NCBI GenBank assembly: GCA_029263015.1
Contig: JAJCYI010000079.1
Location: 1 to 64,000 of the forward strand
Length of the DNA stretch: 64,000 nucleotides
Source of the DNA: Saprospiraceae bacterium
GTDB lineage: Bacteria > Bacteroidota > Bacteroidia > Chitinophagales > Saprospiraceae
Direction: 5' to 3'
Below, one piece after another: positions 54,201 through 62,264 of this stretch. The position numbers and the translations under genes are program-made. Position 1 is the first letter of the stretch. The number at the start of each line of letters is the position of its first letter. A model generated the notes under the pieces. It was given only the letters and a program-made list of their open reading frames with translations, ran no database searches and was not told the DNA's origin.

Positions 54201-54666
54201 AGCAAATAATAAAACGGGATTTACAAATTACAAAAATGTATTTGTTGCCGGTGACATCTGTGATGAAAACCACATGAGTTTAATTGGTGCTATTGCCTCT
54301 GGAAAAAGAGCAGTAATTGGCATTAAAAAACTACTTGAGAACTATGAACATGATTACGAGGGGATCAATTCTTTGCTGAATTTAAATAATAAACAAAAGG
54401 AAGGAAACTCATCACATCCACTTGATTTGAATGGGGATATTTCTTCCATCATCAGTCAATTCAATCTTTTCCAATCTTGTGAAAAATGCAATCATTGTAT
54501 TGACAACTTGGGTTGTCCTGCCATGATCAAGATCAATGGTAAAATAAATATAGATTACCCAAAATGCACCAAATGTGGACTGTGTATCGATGTTTGTCCA
54601 AATGATGCCATTAGCTGGGTCAAGGAAAGCGAAGTGGTCATTGAAAATCAGATTTTAACTACATAA
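51244..54666 (+). CDS. iorA: Indolepyruvate:ferredoxin oxidoreductase alpha subunit fused to a GltD-like NAD(P)H module and ferredoxin
   Basis: 1140 residues from MKKVIDIL (a GTG at 51223 would add seven). Residues about 1-590 are IorA: GNEAIARGAIEAG, the CSGCPHR motif and the TPP site MLGDGTFF near 478. About 600-720 is Cys-rich, like the N-terminal Fe-S part of glutamate synthase small subunit. At about 736 the FAD motif IGAGPAGLSAAYDL starts and at about 870 the NAD(P) motif VVGGGNSAIDAARS. The tail (about 1077-1130) has two [4Fe-4S] motifs, the second CTKCGLCIDVCP. It oxidises indolepyruvate or another arylpyruvate to the acyl-CoA and can also exchange electrons with NAD(P)H, so it may supply low-potential electrons for BCR. 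Confidence 0.88.
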   Translation: MKKVIDILTSYSTPHKVSAIGNEAIARGAIEAGVNGVFSYPGTPSTEISEVFNLISIFRNSNSSLGNHADLIKNDLYFEYSINEKVALEKAIAFSIGNKSVLCVMKNVGMNIASDPLMSITYQTIIAPLVIVVCDDPGCHSSSNEQDSRYWGNMASVPVFNPATPKDAYEMTKQAFRLSEELRLPVIVRTTTRVSHTRGMLEYNEISTTSRESLFERLPEHINIPARTAVAHQKLLDKLNSDIVDPYFKLFNTIYFAGENKDLAIISSGVTTSYILEIVQRNNLTNRLELFDLGLIFPFPKKGVSEFLQKEFKQVLIIEELDPIIENAVRNIAQKNQLYCEILGKDYAGLGSCGEFTLSQIDQALAHFFKVSTVGEGELDHVNQYENGLPPRPPALCSGCPHRATYYALKLVVPRYNPTDTGKMKGEEVILCGDIGCSGLGALPPLKMVDTINHMGMSISMAQGLSEALKEKNTKVIAMLGDGTFFHSGILSLLNAVYTKSNLMVIIFDNRTIGMTGHQDHPGANNRTKYHEIDIPPLLRGMGIEYVETLMPFDTKDSFKKLEEAMSHEGVSVLVSKAPCVFLPGYKEFTKQDSRIVIDPSKCNTCHNHADLDINCSRNSSASTGMIRAIAKIKAQKPVNASDQSCPANICNHGFFNSILEKDYETALEMVRDKMLFARTCGDLCHRPCELFSNHGAESTVPIKQLKKFVSGIDENFKDFSSTFQRIVNTPKINKNVAIIGAGPAGLSAAYDLIRDGYQVTVFEKEAEAGGLIKHVIPDFRMDKSGFDFEVSQLEKMGVHFHFNSVLGRGIQLEDICQQYDGVIVAIGLGKSNLLDIISSVSDSKKFDAISFLKEYNQKSLKVKPDASILVVGGGNSAIDAARSAKRFHPSVNVVLSCIEEKELMPAFKEEIGHAIEEGVTIFPNSYVAACSESDKLNIALHQFDAKNHLQDLICDYIVIAIGQQGNIEEYSIIGEDKLGNGNKIKANNKTGFTNYKNVFVAGDICDENHMSLIGAIASGKRAVIGIKKLLENYEHDYEGINSLLNLNNKQKEGNSSHPLDLNGDISSIISQFNLFQSCEKCNHCIDNLGCPAMIKINGKINIDYPKCTKCGLCIDVCPNDAISWVKESEVVIENQILTT

Positions 54667-54667
54667 C

Positions 54668-55264
54668 ATGGATCAACCCTATAAAATATTAGTGGCAGGA
54701 GTCGGAGGACAAGGAGTCATTTTTTTGACCAAGTTATTAGTGAAATCAGCCCTTTGGGCCAACATTCCTGTTGCTACCAGCGAAATTCATGGACTGGCAC
54801 AAAGAGGAGGGTCGGTAACTGCAGGTGTTACTTTGGGTGAGCATACCAATGGCTTCCTGGAAAAGGGAGGTGTGGATTTATTGTTGGGTTTAGAACCTTT
54901 AGAAGCACAACGTTGTGTGTCTTATTTAAATAAAAAAAGTAATGCGATAATTGACAATAATATTATTCTGCCTTATTCTGTCAATTCGGGGAACTCGGCC
55001 TATCCGGACACCAACAAGTTCATTCATTATCTAAAAGAGCAGATTCAAAATGTCATATTTATCTCTGCCTCCCCAGAAAGCATCAAATTAAAACTTAGGA
55101 ATTTTTACATGTTAGGAAAGGCTTGTAAAGAAAGCCATTTCCCAATTCAACCTGAATTTGTCGAAAAAGCCATTACCGAGTTAGCGAGGAAGGGGTTTGA
55201 AGAAAGTGGCGTGAAAACCTTCAGGTTAGGGTTAAAAGAAATAAAAATAGCATTAAGCGAATAA
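54668..55264 (+). CDS. iorB: Indolepyruvate:ferredoxin oxidoreductase beta subunit
   Basis: 198 residues, one base after iorA. The domain is the PFOR gamma type, with AGVGGQGVIFLTKLL at the N terminus, EIHGLAQRGGSV near residue 39 and LLLGLEPLEA. It forms the CoA- and TPP-site-completing partner of IorA. Substrates of the family are indolepyruvate and phenylpyruvate; the indoleacetate-type gene set around it points to indolepyruvate. Confidence 0.92.
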   Translation: MDQPYKILVAGVGGQGVIFLTKLLVKSALWANIPVATSEIHGLAQRGGSVTAGVTLGEHTNGFLEKGGVDLLLGLEPLEAQRCVSYLNKKSNAIIDNNIILPYSVNSGNSAYPDTNKFIHYLKEQIQNVIFISASPESIKLKLRNFYMLGKACKESHFPIQPEFVEKAITELARKGFEESGVKTFRLGLKEIKIALSE

Positions 55265-55265
55265 T

Positions 55266-55736
55266 ATGAAAATAGCATTTAAAATCAACGGAAAATCTAT
55301 CACCAAAGAAGTTAGACCATCTTTATTGTTGATTGATTTAATCAGAGACGTGCTTAAATTAAAAGGCACCAAACCTGGTTGCCTCGAAGGTGAGTGCGGA
55401 GCATGTACAGTAATTATCGATGGCTATGCCATTAATTCATGCCTGTACCTGGCCATTAATGTAAATGGAAAAGAAATCACAACAATTGAGGGTTTAAGTG
55501 GAACAAAAAGCCCTTTGCATAAGACCCAGGAGAAAATGATTGAGCATGGAGGTGTGCAATGCGGTTTCTGTACTTCCGGTATGATCATGACTACTAAAGC
55601 TTTCAGCGATAAGTGTATTGCCGAAGGAATTACCCCGACACGGGATGAAGTAAAAAAAAGCCTGGAAGGGAATCTGTGCAGGTGTACTGGTTATGTCAAA
55701 ATTATTGATGCTGCTGAAGCTGTTTATGAAAATTAA
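55266..55736 (+). CDS. [2Fe-2S] subunit of a molybdenum hydroxylase
   Basis: 156 residues. The plant-ferredoxin-type cluster uses Cys39/44/47/59 and the second cluster Cys99/102/138/140 (CGFCTSGM, NLCRCTG). This small subunit transfers electrons from the molybdenum centre to FAD. It directly follows iorB and leads the three-gene enzyme. The candidate role is the indoleacetate dehydrogenase that hydroxylates C2 of the indole ring with water. Confidence 0.9.
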   Translation: MKIAFKINGKSITKEVRPSLLLIDLIRDVLKLKGTKPGCLEGECGACTVIIDGYAINSCLYLAINVNGKEITTIEGLSGTKSPLHKTQEKMIEHGGVQCGFCTSGMIMTTKAFSDKCIAEGITPTRDEVKKSLEGNLCRCTGYVKIIDAAEAVYEN

Positions 55737-55738
55737 TA

Positions 55739-58078
55739 ATGATGAAAAAAGAACTAAAAGTAATCGGTAAATCAACGAAGAAACTTGATGGCAAGGCAAG
55801 GGTTTCAGGGCAAGCAGTTTATGGCCATGATATTGAATTACCCAATATGTTACACGGTTCGATTCTCAGGACCAAATACCCATGTGCAGAAATAATTTCC
55901 ATTGATACCTCAAAAGCAGAGGTGTTCGAAGGAGTAGAATGTGTCATTACCGCAAATGACATTGATGTCAATAATATCAGTTATAAAAGGGATCACCCCA
56001 TCCTCAAAAAGGGAACCGTAAATTGTAATCGTGATGAAATCGCAGCAGTGGCAGCAAGGAACAAAGAAATAGCGGATAAAGCTATTCAATTGATTGAGGT
56101 GAAATACAAGGTTAAGGATGGCATTTATGATCCATTTGAAGCCTTAAAGGATGATGCTCCAAGAGTAAATGAATTTGGAAAAGGGGCTGAGAAATTTGGC
56201 AATAAAAATATAGCCGAATCATTTCATTACGAGCATGGTGATCTGGAAGGGCAAAAAGCAAAAAGTAAAGTCATTATTAAAAAATCCTACGAATTGCCAC
56301 GCGTTACTCATGCCTGCATGGCAACCAGCAATATTACTGCAGATTTTAATCAATTGGATGGCCGGTTAACGCTATGGTCCTCCACGCAGGTTCCATTTTT
56401 ATATCAACGGGATATCGCACACGCTCTCAAAATGGCCCCTTCCCTGATCAGGGTAATCCAACCGATCATCGGTGGTGGTTTTGGCAGCAAACTGGACATG
56501 CACCCCTTTGAACCTATTTGTGCGCTTTTGTCAATAAAAAGCGGAAAACCTGTTCAGATATTATTCTCCAGAGAGGAAGAATTCATTTTATCTCCAACCC
56601 GTCAGCCCATGGTAATTGAACTGACCACTGGAGCGGATGAAAACGGGAAATTTACTTTTAGGGAAGTGGAAATCATAAAAGATAACGGAGCTTACACTTC
56701 CTGGGGCGCCACAACTCCTTTTGTGATGATGCAAACTTACTCCTCACTTTATCAGGTGCCTGCCTGCAAATTTGATTCTCACGCTATTTATACCAATAAT
56801 CCATTTGCCGGTTCATTCCGTGGCTATGGTAACCCGCAGGCTACTTTTTCTATTGAAACCAATATTGACCTTATGGCAGAGGAACTGGGAATGGACAAGG
56901 GAGAGATAAGGTTGATCAATGCCAATTACAAAGGAGAGATTACGGGACAAGGGTTGATTTATAAAACCTGCGGCGCAATTCCCGCTTTAGAAACGGTAAT
57001 CAGAAAAAGTGGATTTGATCAAATCGTGAATGAGCCAAAAACAGGTAGATATTTAAGAGGCATTGGTTTAGGTTCGATGCTACACGTTGGGGGAGGAGCT
57101 AAGATTTATCGTTCTGATGGTTGCGGGACCATATTGAAATTGGATGATTATGGGTATCTCACAATCGTTACGGGATCAAACGAAATAGGCCAGGGGTCTG
57201 AAACTGTTCTGGCCATGATTGCCATTGAGGAATTGGGAATCCCCATGGATAAAATAAAAGTAATCAATACAGATACCGATGTCAAGCCATGGGATGTAGG
57301 TGTTCATGCCTCAAGAACAAGTTTTGTAGCAGGGAACTCACTGTTGGGAGCGATCAAACTCCTGAAAGAAAAATTAAATAGTAAAGCCTCTGAATTACTG
57401 GATATAGAAACGGAGAATTGGGATTACATGGACGGAAAAATGTATTTCGGAGAATTTGAAATAAACCTTGACAAGGTTGCACGTGAAATACATTTTGGCC
57501 CTCCACATGAATTATGTACCGTCAGTTATTTCTATGAGCCGCCAAGCAGCTTCCAGGATAAAGAATACAAAGGGGATGTTTCGGGAAATTATGCCTTCGC
57601 TTCACAAGCCATTGAAGTGGAAGTGGACACAGTGACGGGAAATATTAATGTGCTTAGTGTCCATGTTTCACAAGATGTTGGCAGGGTGCTTAACCCGATT
57701 GGCTTACAAGGACAGATGGAAGGAGGGGTAGCAACAGGTGCGGGATATGCCTTGACGGAAGAAATGATTTATGAAAAAGGTATGCTTAAAAACCCAAGCT
57801 TTCATGGTTATAAATTATTGACCACAACAGATATGCCCCCAGTCCACTTTTATCCCATCGAAACTTACGACGAAGCAGGCCCTTATGGTTCGAAAGGAGC
57901 AGGCGAAGCACCATTGATCCCGACAGCCGCTGCCATCGCCAATGCTGTTTCAAATGCATTGGGAGTTAGATTTTATTCTCTGCCAATAACTGCGGAAAAG
58001 GTGCTTAAGGCTTTGTCTGAAAAGAAGAATGAATTGAAATTGGAACGGGTGTATTTCAAAATGTCGGTGGAAACATAG
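55739..58078 (+). CDS. Molybdopterin large subunit, candidate indoleacetate dehydrogenase
   Basis: 779 residues, 2 bases after the [2Fe-2S] gene. The layout is that of xanthine-dehydrogenase-family large subunits: VSGQAVYGHDI at the start, IGGGFGSKLD, GSFRGYGNPQA, EIGQGSE and the catalytic Glu in GSKGAGEAP near the C terminus. The enzyme inserts a water-derived oxygen. The last about 10 codons lie in the left arm of a long inverted repeat (58047-58165), so the C-terminal tail may have been altered by that element. Substrate inferred from neighbours only. Confidence 0.88.
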   Translation: MMKKELKVIGKSTKKLDGKARVSGQAVYGHDIELPNMLHGSILRTKYPCAEIISIDTSKAEVFEGVECVITANDIDVNNISYKRDHPILKKGTVNCNRDEIAAVAARNKEIADKAIQLIEVKYKVKDGIYDPFEALKDDAPRVNEFGKGAEKFGNKNIAESFHYEHGDLEGQKAKSKVIIKKSYELPRVTHACMATSNITADFNQLDGRLTLWSSTQVPFLYQRDIAHALKMAPSLIRVIQPIIGGGFGSKLDMHPFEPICALLSIKSGKPVQILFSREEEFILSPTRQPMVIELTTGADENGKFTFREVEIIKDNGAYTSWGATTPFVMMQTYSSLYQVPACKFDSHAIYTNNPFAGSFRGYGNPQATFSIETNIDLMAEELGMDKGEIRLINANYKGEITGQGLIYKTCGAIPALETVIRKSGFDQIVNEPKTGRYLRGIGLGSMLHVGGGAKIYRSDGCGTILKLDDYGYLTIVTGSNEIGQGSETVLAMIAIEELGIPMDKIKVINTDTDVKPWDVGVHASRTSFVAGNSLLGAIKLLKEKLNSKASELLDIETENWDYMDGKMYFGEFEINLDKVAREIHFGPPHELCTVSYFYEPPSSFQDKEYKGDVSGNYAFASQAIEVEVDTVTGNINVLSVHVSQDVGRVLNPIGLQGQMEGGVATGAGYALTEEMIYEKGMLKNPSFHGYKLLTTTDMPPVHFYPIETYDEAGPYGSKGAGEAPLIPTAAAIANAVSNALGVRFYSLPITAEKVLKALSEKKNELKLERVYFKMSVET

Positions 58079-58165
58079 CGCGGATTTCCCAATCCGCCCT
58101 GTTTATGTTTACAGCCGGATTGGGAAATCCGGCCTACCTTCTTACCGACATTTTGAAATGCACCC
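58047..58165. repeat. Long nested inverted repeat overlapping a gene end
   Basis: Inner arms CGGATTTCCCAATCCG (58081-58096) and their exact complement (58116-58131). Outer 22-base arms at 58047-58068 and 58144-58165 match with one mismatch. The outer left arm lies in the 3' end of the molybdopterin gene and the right arm is upstream of the FAD gene. In RNA this would form a strong stem between two subunits of one enzyme. Confidence 0.8.
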
Positions 58166-58197
58166 ATTGGAACTGGAATACAATTAAATCATATCAA

Positions 58198-59064
58198 ATG
58201 GATTTTGACGTAATAAATGTTACTACCACTGATGAATTGTGCAGCGCCATTGCTGGCAACCTAAATAATAACTTCCGCATAGGCGCTGGTTATACCGATT
58301 TAATATTGGAACTTAAACAGGCCCGTGTTCAGGACCTTACTATAATTAATATAGCACAGTTAGAAGATCCTTCTTTCAATTCGATTATTGAAAAAGGTGA
58401 CCATATAATTTTAGGGGCATTGGTCACGGCTTCTGACCTAGTGGACAATAAAAAAATAAAAGAAGAATATCCTGTATTGTACGAGTCTGCATTGAGTGTG
58501 GCTTCCACTCAAATCAGGAATTCAGCAACGGTGGGCGGAAACATATGCAATGCTTCTCCCGCCGCAGACATGTCAGCCGCATTAGTAGCGCTTCAGGCCA
58601 TTTGTAACATCTTGGATTCCGATGGCAGGGAAAGAAATGAACCCCTTGTTTCATTTATCAAAGGGGTTCGTAAAACTTCATTGGTAAAAAATGAAATCTT
58701 GAAAAGTATTTCTATTCCTAAAAACTCAAGTTCCCATATTAAATCAGGGTTTGAGAAAGTAGGCACGAGAAAATCAATGGAAATCTCAATTGTCTCATTG
58801 TCATATCATATTCAATGTAGCTCAGAGGGGACTATAGAAAAAGCGGGGGTGAGCTGTGGTGCTGTCGCAACAACTATTCCTTTCGCAAGCTCTGCTTGCA
58901 ATTTTTTGATTGGAAAGAACATAGATGCTATTTCAGAAATTGAAAGGATAGGGTTTGCGAAAAAAGTATTGGAATATGCCATCCCTATATCAGACATAAG
59001 AGCCTCTGCATGGTACAGGAAAGAAGTGCTTTTCAATATCAGCAAATCCATATTTGAATCGTGA
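58198..59064 (+). CDS. FAD subunit of the molybdenum hydroxylase
   Basis: 288 residues from MDFDVIN, the family's normal length. A start at 58105 is rejected because it lies within the inverted repeat. CoxM/XdhB-type motifs: IGAGYTDLI near residue 38 and ATVGGNICNASPAADM near residue 110. There is no Cys-rich [4Fe-4S] insert, unlike the HcrB-like subunit at 21259, so this enzyme should run in the oxidising direction. That fits an indoleacetate hydroxylating enzyme feeding NAD or another acceptor. Confidence 0.88.
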   Translation: MDFDVINVTTTDELCSAIAGNLNNNFRIGAGYTDLILELKQARVQDLTIINIAQLEDPSFNSIIEKGDHIILGALVTASDLVDNKKIKEEYPVLYESALSVASTQIRNSATVGGNICNASPAADMSAALVALQAICNILDSDGRERNEPLVSFIKGVRKTSLVKNEILKSISIPKNSSSHIKSGFEKVGTRKSMEISIVSLSYHIQCSSEGTIEKAGVSCGAVATTIPFASSACNFLIGKNIDAISEIERIGFAKKVLEYAIPISDIRASAWYRKEVLFNISKSIFES

Positions 59065-59225
59065 AAGAGCAATTGTACAAAAAGGCTATGTAATAATTGA
59101 AGTCTATGGTTATTGTGATATACAGGGGTTCTTAAATCAGTGTTCAACAATGATTTATGTCATCTGTAGTAAGTTAAAATAATAGTTGCTTTACCTGCGA
59201 AAAATCATAAAAACACAAACGCAAA

Positions 59226-60485
59226 ATGAAAGGATTTCACAACAGGAAAAAAGGGTTTGGAATAACTTACGATGATATTTATCTCGTAAATGGAGCAAGA
59301 ACTCCATTTGGGAAACTTTGTGGGACTTTAGGTCAAGTTTCTCCAACCGATTTAGGGATTTATGCAACAAAAGCAGCGCTCGAAAAATCAGGGATAAAAG
59401 GAGGAGATATTGATCAGCTAATGTTTGCCAACATTGGACAATGTTCAGCGGATTCATATTTCCTGCCCCGCCATATTGGTTTGTACGCAGGTATTCCAGA
59501 AGGTATTCCTGCTGTGATGCTGCAACGTATTTGCGGTAGTGGTTTTGAAACTATCATTGCCGGCGCAGAACAAATTTCACTGGGCAAGGCGGGTTCTGCA
59601 CTTTGTGGGGGAACAGAAAACATGACCCTTTCTCCCACGGTGAGTTTTGGTAACAGAATGGGATACCCTCTGGGAAAAATAGATTTTAAAGACATGCTTT
59701 GGGAAGCCCTGAACGATACCGCTGCAGTCCCCATGGGATGCACCGCCGAGAACATTGCCAAAAAACACGGCATTACCAAAGAAGAAGCGAATGTTCTTGC
59801 CAAAGAATCTATTGACAAATACATAGCCGCTAAAAAGAGGGGCTTTTTTGATGATGAGGTTATTAAAATGAATTCCACCGTTTTTGAAATGGAAGGATTA
59901 AAGCCAAGAAAAGTAAGACTTCCTCGAAAAACTGTTGACTTCAATGTGGATGAAAACGTGCGCCCGACAGAATTAGAGGTGATGGCAAAATTGCCCTCTG
60001 TTTTTGCCAAAGATGGTGTTCAGACTGCAGCTAATTCAAGTGGTATTGTTGACGGTGCGGCCTCTGTTGTTGTGACTGGGAAAGATTTTATTGAAAATAA
60101 AGGATTAAAACCACTTTCAAAAATCATTGCTTCCGCAACAAGTGCTTTGGACCCAAAAGTAATGGGGTTAGGCCCCGTTCCTTCCATCCGATTGGTTTTG
60201 GAATTGACAGGATTAGATATAGACGATATTGGTCTGATCGAAATTAACGAGGCATTTGCTGCGCAATTTATTGGCTGTGAAAGAGAATTGGGTTTGAATC
60301 GGGATATATGCAATGTGAACGGCGGTGCCATTGCATTAGGCCATCCTTTAGCCGCCACCGGAACGCGTTTATCATTGACACTTTCGAGAGAAATGAAAGC
60401 AAGAGGGGTTAAATATGGTATTGCATCTGCCTGCATTGGCGGCGGGCAGGGAACAGCTATTTTATTTGAAAATCCGAACATCTAA
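59226..60485 (+). CDS. Acetyl-CoA acyltransferase (thiolase)
   Basis: 419 residues with the classical thiolase sites: Cys103 in QRICGSGFE, NEAFAAQF, GGAIALGHPLAATG and the second Cys in ACIGGGQG. It comes after a 160-base gap from the molybdoenzyme and 10 bases before had. It may release acetyl-CoA from 2-aminobenzoylacetyl-CoA, or act lower in the pathway on 3-oxopimelyl-CoA. Confidence 0.92.
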   Translation: MKGFHNRKKGFGITYDDIYLVNGARTPFGKLCGTLGQVSPTDLGIYATKAALEKSGIKGGDIDQLMFANIGQCSADSYFLPRHIGLYAGIPEGIPAVMLQRICGSGFETIIAGAEQISLGKAGSALCGGTENMTLSPTVSFGNRMGYPLGKIDFKDMLWEALNDTAAVPMGCTAENIAKKHGITKEEANVLAKESIDKYIAAKKRGFFDDEVIKMNSTVFEMEGLKPRKVRLPRKTVDFNVDENVRPTELEVMAKLPSVFAKDGVQTAANSSGIVDGAASVVVTGKDFIENKGLKPLSKIIASATSALDPKVMGLGPVPSIRLVLELTGLDIDDIGLIEINEAFAAQFIGCERELGLNRDICNVNGGAIALGHPLAATGTRLSLTLSREMKARGVKYGIASACIGGGQGTAILFENPNI

Positions 60486-60495
60486 AAAATAATAA

Positions 60496-61551
60496 ATGGG
60501 AGAATTAAAACAATGGCAAATGACTAAATTGAAAAAGGAATTTTCTTTGGTCGAATCGGATTTGCCTTCAATTAATGAAAGAGAAGCCATTGTGAAAATT
60601 GCTGGCTGCGGTGTTTGCCATACCGATCTAAGCTTCTGGCACGATGGCGTTCGTACTAAGAAAGAAATGCCTTTGACATTGGGTCATGAAATTAGTGGAG
60701 TGGTGATTGAAGGACCTGAACATTTAGTTTGGAAGAATGTAATTGTTCCTGCTGTTTTGCCCTGCGGCGATTGTGAATTGTGCAATAAAGGCCGAAGCAA
60801 TATGTGCCAGAAACAATTGATGCCTGGAAATGATTTTCATGGCGGTTTTGCTTCTCATATTGTTGTTCCCCATCAATATTTATGTCCAATTCCTGATTCT
60901 ATATTAGAGAAATATCCTTTAGCGGAACTTTCAGTCATTGCCGATGCAATATCTACTCCATACCAAGTGATGAAAAAATCTGAACTGGAAGAAGGGGATT
61001 TGGCGATTGTAATTGGAGTCGGCGGAGTCGGTGTTTATGGAGCATTAATCGCCAAAATAATGGGCGCTAAAGTCTTAGCGATTGACATCAATGATGAAAA
61101 ATTAGACCAGGCAAAAGCACATGGCGTAGATGCCACTTTAAATTCTAAAGGTTTAACCAACAGAGAAATAAAAACTAAAGTAAGAGAGGTTGCCAAAGAA
61201 TTGGGAGCTTCCAAGTTCGGTTGGAAAATTTTTGAAATCTCAGGTACAGCTCCGGGTCAAGAATTGGCATTTAGTTTAATAACATTCACCTCAACTTTAA
61301 GCATAGTAGGATTTACGATGAATAAATTAGAGGTGCGGTTAAGCAATCTCATGGCTTATGATGCAAAGTTGATTGGTACTTGGGGTTGCAAGCCTGAACT
61401 GTACCCAGAAGTCGTTGATTTAATTGCATCCGAAAAATTAAACATTAAAGATTTCGTGCAAACAATCCCTATGTCTCAGATCAACGAAGTATTTAAAAAC
61501 ACTTTGGAACATAAATATAGCAAACGGTCTGTCTTGACCCCGGATTTTTAG
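60496..61551 (+). CDS. had: 6-hydroxycyclohex-1-ene-1-carbonyl-CoA dehydrogenase
   Basis: 351 residues of the zinc alcohol dehydrogenase family (Thauera Had about 368). The catalytic zinc region is CGVCHTDLSFWHDGVRTK, with GHEISG and the structural-zinc set CGDCELCNKGRSNMC. The NAD fold has GVGGVGVYG. The WHDGV and PGNDFHGGFASH stretches are those of Had. It oxidises the hydrated dienoyl-CoA to the 6-oxo compound in the benzoyl-CoA route. The neighbours oah and dch confirm the assignment. Confidence 0.92.
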   Translation: MGELKQWQMTKLKKEFSLVESDLPSINEREAIVKIAGCGVCHTDLSFWHDGVRTKKEMPLTLGHEISGVVIEGPEHLVWKNVIVPAVLPCGDCELCNKGRSNMCQKQLMPGNDFHGGFASHIVVPHQYLCPIPDSILEKYPLAELSVIADAISTPYQVMKKSELEEGDLAIVIGVGGVGVYGALIAKIMGAKVLAIDINDEKLDQAKAHGVDATLNSKGLTNREIKTKVREVAKELGASKFGWKIFEISGTAPGQELAFSLITFTSTLSIVGFTMNKLEVRLSNLMAYDAKLIGTWGCKPELYPEVVDLIASEKLNIKDFVQTIPMSQINEVFKNTLEHKYSKRSVLTPDF

Positions 61552-61565
61552 TAAATAATAACGAT

Positions 61566-62222
61566 TTGAAATTGGAAAAATATTTAAATTCAACAACGTT
61601 CATTGACTTTAATTCTACCGAAGTTCGGGAATTTGTAGATAGCTGTACAAGCGAAGATTTGAATATAAACGAAAATATGATTCGGCTGTATTACAAAGTT
61701 CGTGATACAATAAGGTACGATACTTATAATGTGTTTTTTGAGCCGTCATTTTTCAAAGCGAGTCAAACTATAAAAAACGGTTTTGGGTTTTGCATTCCCA
61801 AATCGATATTGTTGGCAGCTGTGGCCAGATGTATTGGGGTTCCTTCCCGTTTGGGATTTGTGGATGTCACCAACCATATTGCATCAGAAAAAATAATAAA
61901 GCGGATGCGAACAAATATTTTTGTATTCCATAGCTACACAGATCTTTTTTTGAACGGTAAATGGGTGAAGGCTACACCAGCCTTTAACAAAACAATGTGC
62001 GAGAAATTTAATGTCGAACCACTTGACTTTGACGGGACAACTGACTCCTTATTCCAGCAGTTTGAAAAAAATGGAAATAAATATATGGAGTACATACATG
62101 ACTATGGCGTCTTTGATGATCTGCCATATGAAAAGATGATGGGGGTATTAAAGAAATCATATCCGCATTTATTTGAAGAATACAATGAGGATTTCCACCA
62201 AGCCTCTCATAATAAAAGTTGA
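61566..62222 (+). CDS. Transglutaminase-like protein of unknown function
   Basis: 218 residues from a TTG start; there is no ATG at a suitable place upstream. The transglutaminase-like core is recognisable: Cys in GFGFCIPKS, GVPSRLGFVDVTNH, His in FHSYTDLFLNGKW, and the TPAFN turn. The Cys-His pair is kept. These folds hydrolyse or transfer amide or thioester bonds, or only bind proteins. It lies between had and oah, and I cannot link it to a known step of the benzoyl-CoA route. Confidence 0.75.
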   Translation: MKLEKYLNSTTFIDFNSTEVREFVDSCTSEDLNINENMIRLYYKVRDTIRYDTYNVFFEPSFFKASQTIKNGFGFCIPKSILLAAVARCIGVPSRLGFVDVTNHIASEKIIKRMRTNIFVFHSYTDLFLNGKWVKATPAFNKTMCEKFNVEPLDFDGTTDSLFQQFEKNGNKYMEYIHDYGVFDDLPYEKMMGVLKKSYPHLFEEYNEDFHQASHNKS

Positions 62223-62264
62223 ACGAAATAATATTCTATTTTCTAAAAAATTAAATATTTCAGT

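Noticed and set aside
58105-58197. Longer start for the FAD subunit
   Set aside because: The extra codons lie largely in the inverted repeat and do not resemble the family; ATG at 58198 fits the normal N terminus.
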